Source of the DNA: Diphasiastrum complanatum
Taxonomy: Eukaryota > Streptophyta > Lycopodiopsida > Lycopodiales > Lycopodiaceae
Direction of reading: 5' to 3'
NCBI GenBank assembly: GCA_029204225.1
Contig: CM055102.1
Span: 24,459,390-24,523,389 of the forward strand
Length of the DNA stretch: 64,000 nucleotides
In this document: piece by piece, positions 23,317 to 37,920 of the stretch
Numbering within the stretch: the stretch's first letter is position 1
Layout: each line of letters begins with the position of its first letter
Position numbers and translations under genes: made by a program
Notes under the pieces: model-generated
Database searches by the model: none
Told to the model about the DNA's origin: nothing
The model's input: the letters and a program-made list of their open reading frames with translations, nothing else

Positions 23317-24439
23317 GTAAGTATAAAAAAGTTTCCAATTCCATGACCATATGATATGAAAATAAAACAAGACATAAAACATGGTGACAATAAAGAAGAG
23401 AAATGACGTAGCGACCTCTTTCTTTAAAATTTTTAAATTTTTTTGCCAATATTGAGAGTGCTTCATTAAAAATATATTATAGTATTAAAAAATATCTCAT
23501 TTTGTTAGGAATTGTAATCAAGCTAACCAAATTGATTAATAAATAATTATTAACATTGTCAAATTAGTGCATATTTTAAATAAATCAATCTATAAAAAAA
23601 ATCCAAATATGAAAATACGATGGGCTTTGATAATGATGAATACTTATTGTATGACAATGATAATAAGTTGTGTATGAGGATACTAATACTATGTGATAAG
23701 CATATTGCTACTACCAGTAAGGCTTCTATGAAGCACTATTGATTACTACGAGCATGGTGTTTTTCATGGTAACTAATACTTTTTATCGTGTGCTGGAAAC
23801 TCGAGTAGGGAGATGATACTCTTAATGTAACGTAGCAACTCTTTAAACCGTATGTATGAGTTACGCTTGACTAATGCAGTTAGGTTTCTAAGAATGTGAT
23901 GAAGTATTATTGGAATACTATACATGCCGTAACCTGGTCCTTTCGGTCTGAATATACTAGTACATAAGATTATCACCTTGGTTGAGAAAGATGGGTAGCT
24001 CGCAAGCAACGTGAAATGTATGAAGTTTTATATTCTTATATCAATGCGATATATTGGAATCTTTATAAATACACATATGACGCAATATAGACGTCTAAAC
24101 ATGGTAAGAATGAGTGATTATATCCATATGATCGTTACAAGCTTGTGCTTCTTACTCTCAGCTGATGAAGGTTGGTTTGAATAAGATATAAGCAAGGCAT
24201 GAATGTGTATACGTAAAAAAAAGTGAAGGTAGGCTGTATTGCTATTTTTTGGGTCTGACTATGGTAGGCTTGTATCACATGGATTTGCCCAAGCCGCAAG
24301 GTGCTTAGACTCCTAATTATCTTGTTAGGATGTCTTTGGGGCTAGCATGGCACGGATCTGCCCTAGTACCTAGCATTGAAAAGTCATGACTTATTCTAGG
24401 TATGAATTTAAATAGTGGCTTCTTACTCAGTCGACTCCT
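23317..24439. other. Spacer with no gene
   Basis: AT-rich sequence; I see nothing coding on either strand. Confidence 0.55.
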
Positions 24440-25150
24440 CGTTTAGACCATACACATTCTTCCACTTCCCGTGAGGGTCACTCCGGGGAGGGTCCCTCCC
24501 TCACTCATGGCGTTATTGCCAGTGCTTCCTCCCGACACTCTTGAGATAGGAGGAGGAGTCACCTCAGTGTTCCCTGTTGTGGAGGATGTGGCGATGACGA
24601 TGATCTGCCTGATGTGGTCATGAGCCCTACATGTCCGCACATCTCATCATGGGGAGTCTCTACTTCGAGAGACACTGACCCAGGAGGTAGCATGTAGGCA
24701 CACATTATTGCAACTCCTACATCTCTCACACTTGAGATTCCTGGCATGCCCTCTTTCACCCCACATTTTCCCTACCTCTGGACCCATTGCCCCTGAGTAC
24801 ATCTATCCTTCCGGCTATACTACGTGGGGTCATGCTTGGCCACTCCCCTCCAGTCACCCCTAGCTATTCTCCCCACCCGAAATCTCCCCCCCCCTCTGGG
24901 TATTTTCCCCTTGGTACTCCTCCCTGAAGTGGAATTTGACTCTTGATTATTATTATTTTTTTGGGGTTTTTGTTTGACACCTTAGAATAAAATGCTCTTT
25001 TATATGATCAAAATTTGGAATGTTTGTGCAGCGATTTCAGTCTCCTTCCCATGATGAGTATATGTATTGGAATGACAACAATACATAGGCATTCCTTGCA
25101 ATATTGTAGAGGCAGGGCGTGCAGATAAACTGGGATGCTGCTCCTCAGGT
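24440..25150 (+). repeat. Pro/Ser/Thr-rich repeat family, copy I
   Basis: It aligns with 39330-39900 and 40800-41400 over the phrases CACTCTTGAGATAGGAGGAG, CGATGACGATGATC and the C-rich block that in the better copies encodes TP-, SP- and PP-rich text. At 25030-25148 a short exon-like segment bounded by TTTGTGCAG and GTACGAC reads RFQSPSHDEYMYW and INWDAAPQ with two stops, homologous to 41974-42091. This copy is disabled and ends where element B begins. The family may be a transposon-borne gene. Confidence 0.55.
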
Positions 25151-25242
25151 ACGACATCAAATATAGTTTATGTTCTTTAAATTTGCTATTCTCTCCCGCT
25201 CCCAATACATATATCAGAAGACTAATTCATGTTTGTTGCGCA

Positions 25243-25885
25243 TGCAGGATTTCAGATCATTCAAGATCCAAATCCATGTCCTTGATCTTTGGTCAAAAAG
25301 AGAGCAAACCAACAATCCTGCCAATGTAGAAAAATCAGCATCTACATACAAAATGAGATGCAAACTCTAAGAGATACTGATTAAACATGAACCAAAACAT
25401 AAAGTATAGTTTCTGTCAATACAATTATAGTGCCCTATTGTATTTCACACATGTGGAACCAAAAATAACAATAAATGATCATTCTACACATAGAATTGCA
25501 AGATAACATCATGAGAGTGCACGAATGAGTAGTAGAACCCAAAGAGAACCATGTATAATGATAAAATGAGAGAGAGAGAAGAGAGAAGATCCCTTTCTCC
25601 ATGAGTTACAACAATATATAGCAACTCCAAACCCTACTTTGCCACTTGGCTTTCCCTCCAATATGAAAAACCCTACTATTTTGGGACTAGATTCAATGTA
25701 CCCAAAGTTCAAATTTGAATCTCTCTCAAACTCGACTACCAACTTTCCCACACTTTAAAAAAGTGTTTATTGAATGCATTTTAAACTAATATAACTTCAA
25801 AAATTTTATCTCTAAGTCTAAAATGAGTTTTGACCTCAATTGACAATTTACCAAAAAATGACTAAACTTGTTGAAATCTCTCACA
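25243..25885 (-). repeat. 3' LTR of element B
   Basis: On the minus strand it starts TGTGAGAGATTTC at 25885 and aligns with 58051-58663 over nearly its whole length. It carries the E-box-like TTCACACATGTGGAACC (near 25446) and a TATA-like GCTATATATTG on the minus strand near 25612-25622. The left border is uncertain by about 10-15 bases. Confidence 0.85.
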
Positions 25886-25895
25886 CTCCCTCTTC
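25886..25895 (-). promoter_or_regulatory. Polypurine tract of element B
   Basis: On the minus strand GAAGAGGGAG directly precedes the LTR start TGTGAGAG. Confidence 0.75.
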
Positions 25896-26054
25896 AACTA
25901 GTTTTGGCATAGTTTTATCCATAACACTTTGATCCAGCTTTAGAATGATCTCCATCCTAATATAGATCTCCTTTCTAATGTTCTAAAGTAGTTTCCATAA
26001 TTGATATAGAGAATAGTGTCCAAATTGGATGTTTCACTATTTCTTACATCAATT

Positions 26055-26880
26055 TTACACATCAAGATTTAGATAACTAGAACATGAAGAACCAAATAGA
26101 ATGTGAATGAAATTATTCCTCCATGTTTTAAAGTTTGAACTCTCTGAAAAATTATAACAACCAAACAATAAATGTGAGTGATGACCATTTGGTTGCTTGT
26201 CTCCTCCAACTTTGTCCTTTCTTGATATGCCTCCACCATAAAACTCCATGAATGAGCCTCCATCTCCATCTTGCCATAAGAAACCATCAAATCTTGGAAA
26301 TCCATGAGTAAGTGAGTAGATCAATGATGCTAATCCAGCATGACATGACTCCATATAACTAAGTGGTAGAAAAGTAGAAACCTCAAAAACATTAGAATCC
26401 GTGAAATAAATGATTAGTACCTTCAACATAAGGATGATTGAAGTACTCTCTTTTTTCAAACAAGAACTTCTATTCAATGTTTTAGGTAATGACTCATATG
26501 ATAATGATTCTTCTTCACTATCATTCACAATGACATCATTCAAAGTACATCCTACTTTGAACTCTTCACATACTTCTCTTCTTCTTAACTTGTGACTATC
26601 TCCCTCACCAAGTCTCTTGATAGAACCATTTGATCTACTCTCTTTATGAAGACATGTGACTCCACTTGCTAGAAAAATGACTTTCTTGGAATCATAACAA
26701 AGTAATGAAGAAGAACCACCTCCTTCATGCATGCACCTAGCAACATCTTTTTCCATATGATCAAAGAAATCATTAACAACAATCTTTTCCAAGAAAGAAC
26801 CTTCACCTCCATTGATGAAGTTAGCTCTTTCCTTACCTTTTTCATGCTTGCACTTGCCATGAAGAACCATCATTATCCTC
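26055..26880 (-). pseudogene. Unrecognised coding region X downstream of protease, element B
   Basis: A minus-strand frame of about 275 codons follows the protease where integrase should begin. Readable phrases include HEKGKERANFINGGEG, DHMEKDVARCMHEGGG, KKVIFLASGVTCLHKESRSN and NDVIVNDSEEESLSYE. I recognise no domain. Element C has the same phrases in one frame with its protease, so in B an 11-base deletion near 26865 has split the reading. A role beyond Gag-protease is unknown; it could be a relic spacer or a captured host sequence. Confidence 0.6.
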
Positions 26881-27801
26881 ATAACTAGCCATGTTAGCAC
26901 AAAGATAAACATCTCCAAAAAGCATATTAGATTTTGACCTAGATCTAGTATAAAGAAGCTTTTTAGACTTTGCATAAGATCCACCAATATTATTGATACT
27001 AAAAGGTAACCTTGAAAAGTTGAGACCAATCTCCTTTTCCATTCCATCCTTTTTGTTAGCCATAACAAAAGCATAAAGCTTGAAAAGTCTACCTTGTCTA
27101 TTGCCCCTAGCAACCAAGATTTCTTCCTTTGTAATGAAACAAGCATCACCACCAAACTTTACTATGTATTTTTTCTCTATCATTTGACCAACACTTAACA
27201 AATTCTTTGAAAGTGAAGGAATATAAAGAACACCATCACGTCTTGCTTTTCTATTAGTAGAGAGACAAATAGGAATTGAACCAGTACCTTCAATCACACA
27301 CTCACCACCATTGGCCATGTGAATTGCTTTCTTGGCTCCATCATAAGTGACCAAAGAAGTAAAGAACTCCTTGTGACTAGTCATGTGTGAACTAGCTCCA
27401 CTATCAATCCACCATGAATCTTTGTCACCTTTACTTGATATTGGACTTGAAGAACACATCAAAAGAGAATCACAGCCACCTAGATCCTCATCATTAGTAG
27501 TAGAGTTGATTTGCTTGCTACCTTCATCTCTTTGCTTCTTCAAACATTCATTAGCAAAATGCCCTTTGATTCCACAATAAAAGCACTTCAACTTAGAATT
27601 ATCTTTCTTTTTGCCAAAAGAGGAAGTCTCACCTTGATCTTGCCCTTTAGACCACTTGCCTTTGCCTTTGCCCTTGAGCTTGTCTTTGATGAACATAGCC
27701 TCCTCTTCATAATGAGATGTTGATGTAGATCCACCTCCTCTTGATTGAAGCCTATACTCCTCATTCACCAAGATCTCTTGCAAATCCACACTACTTGGCA
27801 A
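26842..27801 (-). CDS. Gag C-terminus, zinc knuckle and protease, element B
   Basis: An open frame of 319 codons on the minus strand. The knuckle CFYCGIKGHFANEC (about 27550-27591) has all CX2CX4HX4C residues. The protease core is WWIDSGASSHMTSHKEFF (about 27358-27411), with SLSKNLLSVGQM downstream and KEEILVARGNRQGRLF as the segment that normally precedes integrase. The upstream part of gag is in another frame, and the downstream part runs into region X out of frame. Protease cleavage of Gag would occur in the particle. Confidence 0.88.
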   Translation of the reverse strand: MPSSVDLQEILVNEEYRLQSRGGGSTSTSHYEEEAMFIKDKLKGKGKGKWSKGQDQGETSSFGKKKDNSKLKCFYCGIKGHFANECLKKQRDEGSKQINSTTNDEDLGGCDSLLMCSSSPISSKGDKDSWWIDSGASSHMTSHKEFFTSLVTYDGAKKAIHMANGGECVIEGTGSIPICLSTNRKARRDGVLYIPSLSKNLLSVGQMIEKKYIVKFGGDACFITKEEILVARGNRQGRLFKLYAFVMANKKDGMEKEIGLNFSRLPFSINNIGGSYAKSKKLLYTRSRSKSNMLFGDVYLCANMASYEDNDGSSWQVQA

Positions 27802-28303
27802 AGTCTTTTAAATAGCAAAACTTTGAACAAGATTAGCATGATCATCCAACAAGCCATTAAGTATAACTTGAACAAGTCCTACCTGCTTATACATGCTAAT
27901 TCAAAATTGAATGCTTTAACCCTCAAAACAAAAGCATGAGTACTCTCTTCCTTCTTTTTCAAACTTTGAAAGATTTGCCTCCTAAGAGTAAGCACTCTTG
28001 ATGTAGACTTGGATTCATAAAGCTTCTTCAAAGCTTCCCAAGCCTCCAAAGATGATGTGTACTTACCAATCTCCTTGAGAAGTTCATTGGTAGCATTCAT
28101 CTTAATCATGTGTAGAGCCCTTTTGGCCCTCTTATCATACCTCATTTGATCTTGTTGAGTTGCTGGTCTCTCATCCAAACCTACAACAATATCCAAAACA
28201 TCATTCATCTCAAGAAGCGATTCCATCCTCACTTTCACAATGAATAGTTACTTGAGGTAAGCCTATCATTGCCTTCCAACATGAATCCACCACTTGTAGC
28301 CAT
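27802..28303 (-). pseudogene. Gag N-terminal part, element B
   Basis: Starts at a minus-strand ATG at 28303-28301 (MATSGGFMLEGNDRLTSSNY), matching element C. A one-base loss at the WKVRM position (near 28243) shifts the frame; the open frame 27879-28238 resumes with KVRMESLLEMNDVLDIV and continues to STRVLTLRRQIFQSLKKKEE. A further stop or shift near 27805-27880 separates it from the knuckle-protease frame. Confidence 0.82.
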
Positions 28304-28590
28304 GTTGCAATGACCTGATCTTCTTCTTTCAACCTATTCCAATGCACAAAGCACTCTCTTGAATGTCAACAAATGAACTCAAGAAGAAATCACAAAGATA
28401 TGGAACCTCTCAAATCTCTTCTAGCACTTCTAACTAGAAAATCAACACATAGAATAGTGAAATCTTGATCAACCTATGATCTATCCTCAATCTAATGATT
28501 CTTGCCAATTCCTAAGATTGAAACACACTCAAATTCAGTAACCTCACAAAATTTATAGAATATTCAAAATTCAATCTTATCCATTTATTA
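28304..28590 (-). other. Leader of element B, truncated
   Basis: It matches the leader of element C at 57458-57700 (for example the phrase CACTTCTAACTAGAAAATCA), then diverges near 28530. The 5' LTR and primer-binding site are missing. Confidence 0.7.
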
Positions 28591-28591
28591 G

Positions 28592-28904
28592 GTCGGTGCC
28601 GTTTCATTTGTTCTTCCATTTAAGTACATTACTTTACAGGTTTTAGAAATCAGTGATAAACTTCGTTGTTACTGTTTACGAGGTACATTAATGTTGACAG
28701 CTGTGACCAACTATCATTAGCCGTAGGCTAGTCTATTAGTCTACTCGTAGATTTTTTCTCTCTATCAGGGGTTCAAAGTTTATTTGTACATTTTACATTT
28801 TGTATGAGTTAAGTGTGATAGTGTGATTGTGTGTGTTCTTCTTTTGCCTTCTTGTGGTGATTGCTTATGGTGAATGCTTGATGTTTCATATCTAATTCTT
28901 GACA
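28592..28904 (+). repeat. Partial 5' LTR of element D
   Basis: It ends TTCTTGACA right before the primer-binding site. The left side lacks a TG start, so it seems truncated. No second copy is found in the window, so the assignment rests on the primer-binding site. Confidence 0.65.
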
Positions 28905-28917
28905 TGGTATCAGGGCA
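28905..28917 (+). promoter_or_regulatory. Primer-binding site of element D
   Basis: TGGTATCAGGGCA abuts the LTR end; it is one substitution from the initiator tRNA-Met complement. Confidence 0.8.
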
Positions 28918-29101
28918 GTGATAGTCCTGCGTGCCTGATCAGTGGATACAGCTTGTCACAGGCTCCGCAATGAAGTGAGAAGGTCCTTCACAGGGGAGGT
29001 GAAAGCTTGGAGAGACAAAAACGACTGAAAGAATTCATTCTTTGGTGTATTTTGCAAGTTTGGAGCTCAGAATCATAAGTGGGGAACGAAGACACATCCC
29101 T

Positions 29102-29300
29102 GGAGGCACCAGAAAGGCCAGGATAGCATCAGACAAATTGAAAATCTGTTGAGTGGAAAGATTTTTTTTTACAATACTTCCTAGTTGTTGTGAAAAGCAG
29201 AGTCTCGGAGGCATCAGAAAGGCTAGGGCAGTATCAAAGAGATTGAAAATCTGTTGAGTGGGGGGAGATTTTTACAATACTTTCTAGCTATTGTGAAAAG
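29102..29300 (+). repeat. Tandem duplication in leader of element D
   Basis: Two units of about 95 bases (29102-29197 and 29207-29300) share GGAGGCA-CAGAAAGGC, GATTGAAAATCTGTTGAGTG and TTGTGAAAAG. Leader duplications can hold packaging or regulatory signals, but no function is evident. Confidence 0.8.
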
Positions 29301-29876
29301 TGCCATTTGTGTGAAAGGTTTGCCAAGAAATCTCTCATTTGTCTATTTGGGGTACCACAAATCACACTAGACAGCGTCTAGTATGGCCATTCAGAGTTAG
29401 AAGGCTTCATACTTTTCACATTACTGATCTGTCTTTTGAACGATCACACATTTCTAAATCTTTGCAAAGAGGAGGCGGCGTAGCCGCCGCGTCGAAGTGA
29501 AAAATCTAGAATATTCTCTCTGAAAGTTCTTATATTCTCTCTACTTTGCATCTTTTCCGTATCAATGTTGGATCGACGTGAAAGAGGTAAGGAAAATTCT
29601 AAATAGTCGTACATCTGCACGTCGTACAGATATAGCATATCCGTACCAATATCGGATCCATGTGCCAAAGGATAAGAAAATACTGGGCAGTCAGTCATAC
29701 ATCCATGCGTCATACTGATATCGCATACCCGTACCAATATCGGATCCACGCGCGAGAGCTAAAGAGAATCCCGAGCAATCGTGCACCCGCGTGCCGTACT
29801 GATATCAAGTGTACAACCAAAATTTCACAATTCTATGGTGTGATAAATTTTGTCATCCAGACAAATCTATCCAGTA
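29301..29876 (+). other. Leader of element D, 3' part, with repeated short phrase
   Basis: Non-coding. A phrase built on CGTACCAATATCGGATCCA recurs at about 29571, 29642 and 29730, each within a roughly 75-90-base diverged unit that also contains CGTCGTAC- or CGTCATACTGATATC-like text. Confidence 0.65.
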
Positions 29877-30640
29877 ATGACAACTCTAAGCGAGAGTGTC
29901 CTTAATGAGTCAAGCAAATTGGAAGGTGCCGACAACTATGCAGTTTGGAAATTCAAACTGAAAACATTTTGATGGAAAATGAGCTATGGGAGATCATGAC
30001 AGGTGAAGAGACAAGGCCAATGATTGAATAACATCAGCGGACATTTGATGGGAGAAAACGGAAAGCCCAGAATGTCATCAACTTATTAGTTAGAGATGTA
30101 ATTGTTCCCTAGATTTCAGATTCAGAAGGACCAAAAGAAGCATGGGATACATTGAAGGCATTGTTTGAAACGACAAATACATCTCGAATACTATTTCTGA
30201 AGACGAAGTTGCATACATTGCGGATGGATGATGGTGCAACTATTGCCGATTACATACTGAAGATCAAAGAGATTCGTGACCAATTAGCAGTAGTTGGAGA
30301 GCGAGTACAAGATCGTGAGATCGTGCAATTGACATTGAATAGTTTGAGTGAGTCACATCAGATGTTTGTGAGGAGTATAGCCACAAGAGAAAATCTTTCA
30401 ACCTTTGAAGAACTAGGTGGATTGCTTTTGCAAGAAGAGCAACATCAAGAGAACTTAATCATCGTAACAAGAGCTATGATCAAGCTCTTGTAGTTAGAGG
30501 ACGAGGTGGAAGATTTGGTCGTGGAAGGTATCAATCGAGAGGAGGAAACTCAAGCTGTGGATCATTTCAACAATTCCATGAGCAAGTCAATGATAGTCCG
30601 AATCAAGGCAATTGGAATCAAGGCCGAGGTCAAGGACGTG
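29877..30640 (+). pseudogene. Gag remnant, element D
   Basis: Starts at ATG 29877 (MTTLSESVLNESSKLEGADN). The N-terminal ~90 codons contain a frameshift near 29968 and stops at about 30028 and 30112. The open stretch 30152-30493 shows the copia Gag core: TSRILFLKTKLHTLRMDDG, ADYILKIKEIRDQLAVVGE and LSTFEELGGLLLQEE. A stop at 30491 ends the frame, and a Gly/Arg/Asn/Gln-rich tail continues out of frame. Confidence 0.85.
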
Positions 30641-30890
30641 ACTATTCAAGACAAAATAAACCTGGAAATTGTAGGTACTGCAACAAACCTAGCACTAGGA
30701 GCGTGAATGCTTCAAGAAACAAAAGGAGATGGAACAATGAAAAGACAAATGGCAAGCGAGAAATTATGCTAATCAACATCAATTTGATGACTACTATTAT
30801 GAAGAAAATTATACTGATCAACATCAATATGATGATGATCAATATGAAGATGATACATGTGAGAGTTCAAAATTGTTCATTACAACATGA
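30641..30890 (+). pseudogene. Zinc knuckle remnant and linker, element D
   Basis: NCRYCNKPS (about 30666-30692) is the first half of a CX2CX4HX4C knuckle; the His half is lost by a frameshift near 30695. A Tyr/Asp/Glu-rich linker follows to the protease. Confidence 0.6.
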
Positions 30891-31320
30891 ATGACAAGTG
30901 ATGAAGCCAAGGATACCTGGTACATTGATAGTAGTGCATCCAAGCACATGACTTCAAGGAAAGAGTGGTTTTCAGAACTCAAGGAAACTGACAATGGTGA
31001 TGAAGTTGGACAAGTTGATGGCAAATTGCTATCTGTTAAAGGAGTTGGAGTGGTACCAGTGAAGTTAGCCAGCGGGAAGATTAAACAGATAAGCAATATG
31101 CAATATGTACCTGGCTTAGATAACAATCTACTATCTGTTGGGATGATGGCTGATCAACAACTTAAGGTTGAGTTTGACATTGACAAATGTCTTGTCAGAG
31201 ACATCAAGAACCACTACAAAGTGATTGCTACAGGAGCTAGAGTCAACGGGAATCGACTCTACAAATTGAATGCGAGATCTTTTACTCAAGCTATGGTAAG
31301 CACTGTTATAGTCGAAGTGA
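30891..31320 (+). pseudogene. Aspartic protease, element D
   Basis: WYIDSSASKHMTSRKEWF (about 30921-30974) is the catalytic region with D-S-S where D-S-G is normal, so the enzyme is probably inactive. NMQYVPGLDNNLLSVGMM and NRLYKL follow as in copia. The frame is open from 30891 to 31388 and then passes into the pre-integrase segment through a shift. Confidence 0.83.
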
Positions 31321-32230
31321 TCTTTGGCATCAAAGGTTTGGTCATATCAGTGCTCAAAGCTTGCAAATCCTTAAAAGAGGTAATCTAGTTGTTGGATTGC
31401 CTGATATCTCTTTTGAAGGAAAAATTTGTGAGGGTTGTATTTTGGGAAAACAGCTTAGAGAGAGACATTTCCCAAAGATGGAGTGAGAAGAGCCAATGGC
31501 ATTCTTGATCTTGTTCATAGTGATCTGTGTGGACCAATACAAACTAGGTCCATTAGTGGTTGTTACTATTTCATCACATTCATTGATGACTATAGTAGAC
31601 ATATCTAAATTTATTTCATAAGAAAGAAATCTGATGCTTTTGCCAAGTTTAGAGAGTTCAAGGCTCTAGTTGAAAAACAAACAGATTGCTATATTAAGAC
31701 CCTCAGATCAGATGGTGGCGGTGAGTAATTTTCAGCAGAGTTTATAAATTTTTGCAAGGATCAGGGGATCAAGAGACAAACCACTACACCCTATTCACCA
31801 CAACAGAATGGAGTTGCAGAACGAAAAAAAAAACTATTGTGGAGATGGCTAGGGCAATGCTTAAGAGCAAGGGTTGCCAAATACTTTTTGGGCAGAAGCA
31901 TGCAACACAGCTACTCATATCTTGAATCGGTGTCCTACGAAGTTTGTGGAGGGTAAGACACCTTACGAAGCTTTTACTAGAAAGAAACCTAATGTTTCTC
32001 ATTTACGAGTATTTGGTTGTGATGCTTATGCTCATGTACCTGATGAAAGACAAAAGAAGCTAGATGCAAAAGCTATTAAGTGTATTTTCCTTGGATATGA
32101 TGAAAGAGCCAAGGCATACAGAATGTATGACACAGATGCACAAAAGATCGTGATTTCCAGAGATGCTACTTTTGATGAGATGGGTCAAAATGACCAAATA
32201 AAATTGACAATTGATCCCTTGATGATATAG
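31321..32230 (+). pseudogene. Integrase, element D
   Basis: LWHQRFGHISAQSLQIL (about 31320-31370) and CEGCILGKQ (about 31429-31455) are the HHCC zinc domain. Core remnants follow in shifting frames (a segment reading FITFIDDYSR near 31573-31600, a SDGGGE-like catalytic region near 31709-31728 ending in a TAA, and NGVAER near 31808). The frame 31874-32230 gives the core end and C-terminus: FWAEACNTATHILNRCP, LRVFGCDAYAHVP and CIFLGYDERAKAYRMYD. Confidence 0.87.
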
Positions 32231-32865
32231 CTAAAGTGCAAGTGAAGGAAGAAGTTGGTGTCAATATGGAAGAGCCAATGGAAAAAAACAGGATTAATAA
32301 TGAGATTCCTAGGAGAGTGCCTAAGTCGGTATAAGCTAGTAAAAACATTCCATATTTTGAGGGTTATTTCGAGGTCTCAGAGAGACAAATTTCTAAGAGC
32401 GACAGATTGACAAAATATTGACTTTAAAGAGGCTCAAATTTGTGAGGGTTATTCCAAGGTCTCCAGTATGTTCAAAATAGAATTTTGGATTTGGAGGTAT
32501 GAAGAGTGGCTTACAAAATAGTGATCTCAAGATTGTTTGATTCTTCAAATATATTGAGGTTCCTCCCAAATGCATGTCGTGTCCCGTAAAAGCCAATGTG
32601 GGATGTGCATCAAATTTTTTGATATTAGCCAAATTAGTGAATTGTCGTCATTTAAAAAATTTAGTACCAGGTGGATATCGATATCAAAATGTGAACGAGT
32701 TGTAGACTGTTATAAAGTGTGCTAATATCTAGTCAAGGGTGATACTAGTCAATTATCAACCCGTGTCAGATGATGAGCCTCCCCTTTAATCACCTTTGCC
32801 ATTATAGGTGAGCCTCAATGGCTCGGCCCTTGCCCTTGTGGTGGTATCATCGATTCATTATACTC
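32231..32865. other. Tail of element D and spacer
   Basis: The first 100 bases continue the integrase-RT linker in broken frames. From 32400 on I see no element or gene; a phrase TTTGTGAGGGTTATTCCAAG near 32439 echoes TTTTGAGGGTTATTTCGAGG near 32353. Confidence 0.5.
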
Positions 32866-33690
32866 CAAATTCTCTTATCTCAAGTTCCTTTTCCTAGATC
32901 CCTTGCTCCTACATCTCTAGATCCCTTACTCCAGATCCCAAACCCTAGACTACTTATTCTAGATCTCTAAGCCATGTTCCATGGATCCCTTATCCTAAAG
33001 CCCCTTACCCTAGAATCATTATCCTAAAGCCCTAAATTTTTTCACCTAGGTCTCTTATCCTAAACTCTAAATATGAAATCCTAAGCCCTGATTTATAAAA
33101 TCCTAAACTCCTTATTCTAGATCCTTAAGCCCCTTTTCCTAAGTCCCTTACTCTATAGCATAAACCCAAACTCCAGACCCCTTTCCCTAGATCCCTTATC
33201 CTAAATCCCTTACAATAGATCCCTAAGCCCCTTTTCCTAGATCTATTATCCTAAAGCCCCTTATCCTAAACCCCTTTCCTTAGATTCTTTATCTTAAATT
33301 CCCTTACAACAAATCCATTTACCCAAACTCCTTATCCCAAAGGCCCTAAACTCTTCTAATAGATCCCTTATGCTAAATTCTAAATCCTAAGCCTTAAGCC
33401 CTAAACCATAAACCCTAAATCTTAAATCCTTAACTCTAAGCCCTAGACCCTAAATCTAAAACTCTTAATTCTAAACCCTAAGTCTTTTGACCTAAATCTC
33501 TTACTCGAAATCCCTTACCCGAAAGCCTCTTCTCTCAAAGCCATTTACCCAACTCCTTACTACAAATCCCAAGTGCTAGATCCGTAAATCCCCTTCCCTA
33601 GATCCCTTATCATAGATCCTAAACTTTAGACCCTAATCCCTAAGCCCTAAACTCTTTACCTCTTCCTCTAAACTCTTTTCCCTAGAATCC
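32866..33690. repeat. Degenerate telomere-like CCCTAAA array
   Basis: About 0.8 kb of closely spaced variants of the plant telomere unit CCCTAAA on the plus strand, such as ACCCTAAA, TCCTAAAGCCC and CCCTAGATCC. Perfect units occur (for example near 33398-33420 and 33470). Higher-order phrases such as CCCTAGATCCCTTATC recur near 33189 and 33595. It looks like an old interstitial telomeric array or a satellite derived from one. Confidence 0.8.
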
Positions 33691-33716
33691 AAAGAATTTC
33701 TGAGGATAGAGATGTC

Positions 33717-33974
33717 ATGGAGGACATGGTGCTGCCAGTTGATACACTTGAACAAGATCGTGATAATGAATTCAATGACACATTTTCAGAGGATGTGCTT
33801 TATTTACAATCAAATAATGATATTGAGCATGATGCATCATCATCGGATGGATTGACGTCGCACATCACGACTTGGAGCTGCTGCCAATCATGCGAAGGTT
33901 GGTTCCCACTAGTTTTTGAGAAATCAAAATCTGATGAGATTTTGGCCTCTTTTCTCTCCAAAAACAAATTTTAA
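33717..33974 (+). other. Short ORF of unknown nature
   Basis: An 85-codon open frame starting with ATG, acidic in its first half (EQDRDNEFNDTFSED) and with a CCQSCEGWFP phrase. I do not recognise it, and there is no supporting context; it may be chance or a fragment of a repeat. Confidence 0.2.
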
Positions 33975-37545
<3,571 letters not shown>

Positions 37546-37620
37546 AATTTCTAAAAATTTTCTTGGTTGCTCGCATTATATTTTTTCTTATCCTATCCAC
37601 TATGTCTCGTGGCACATCTA

Positions 37621-37920
37621 TTAGATTTCTTATGCTCAACCTTAAACAAATCATTCAAGTAATGAGCATCTTGAAAACCGAAGGCCGACAACATATTTCC
37701 GGGCCTTCACATTATTCCCTTTGAGGTTTCTTGTGCCTTAAAACGTTTTAAAGACACCTTCTGCTTTTTTGCCTTTTTCGCAACTTCGCAACAAATGCGA
37801 CACAATGGCCAAGTGGCCAGAATGCCTTAGAAATCATTTTTAAGACACGTTCTCCTTTTTCGCTTTTTTCACTGCCTGTAATCTAAGGGACCTTCGCCTT
37901 CTTCACTACCTTTTAAATCA
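37621..37920 (+). repeat. Truncated 5' LTR of element F
   Basis: It starts TTAGATTTCTTATGC and matches 38522-38820 with scattered changes. The sequence contains repeated GCCTTTTTCG-like phrases. Confidence 0.85.

Larger units (their letters stand above)
25243..28590 (-). mobile_element. Copia-type gag-protease element B, 5' end lost
   Basis: On the minus strand the order is gag, zinc knuckle, protease, an unrecognised coding region, polypurine tract and 3' LTR. The right end (its 5' side) is truncated near 28590, where the leader meets another copia element. No integrase, RT or RNase H motif occurs. The LTR identification rests on 25243-25885 aligning with the 5'-side LTR of element C at 58051-58663. 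Confidence 0.85.
28592..32400 (+). mobile_element. Copia element D with gag, protease and integrase, RT missing
   Basis: A plus-strand Ty1/copia element in canonical order: partial 5' LTR, primer-binding site, leader, gag, zinc knuckle remnant, protease, pre-integrase and integrase. It ends near 32330-32400 without RT or RNase H, so the 3' half and the 3' LTR are gone. Frameshifts and stops occur in gag, knuckle and integrase. It lies directly against the truncated element B, suggesting a joint deletion at 28590. Confidence 0.88.
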
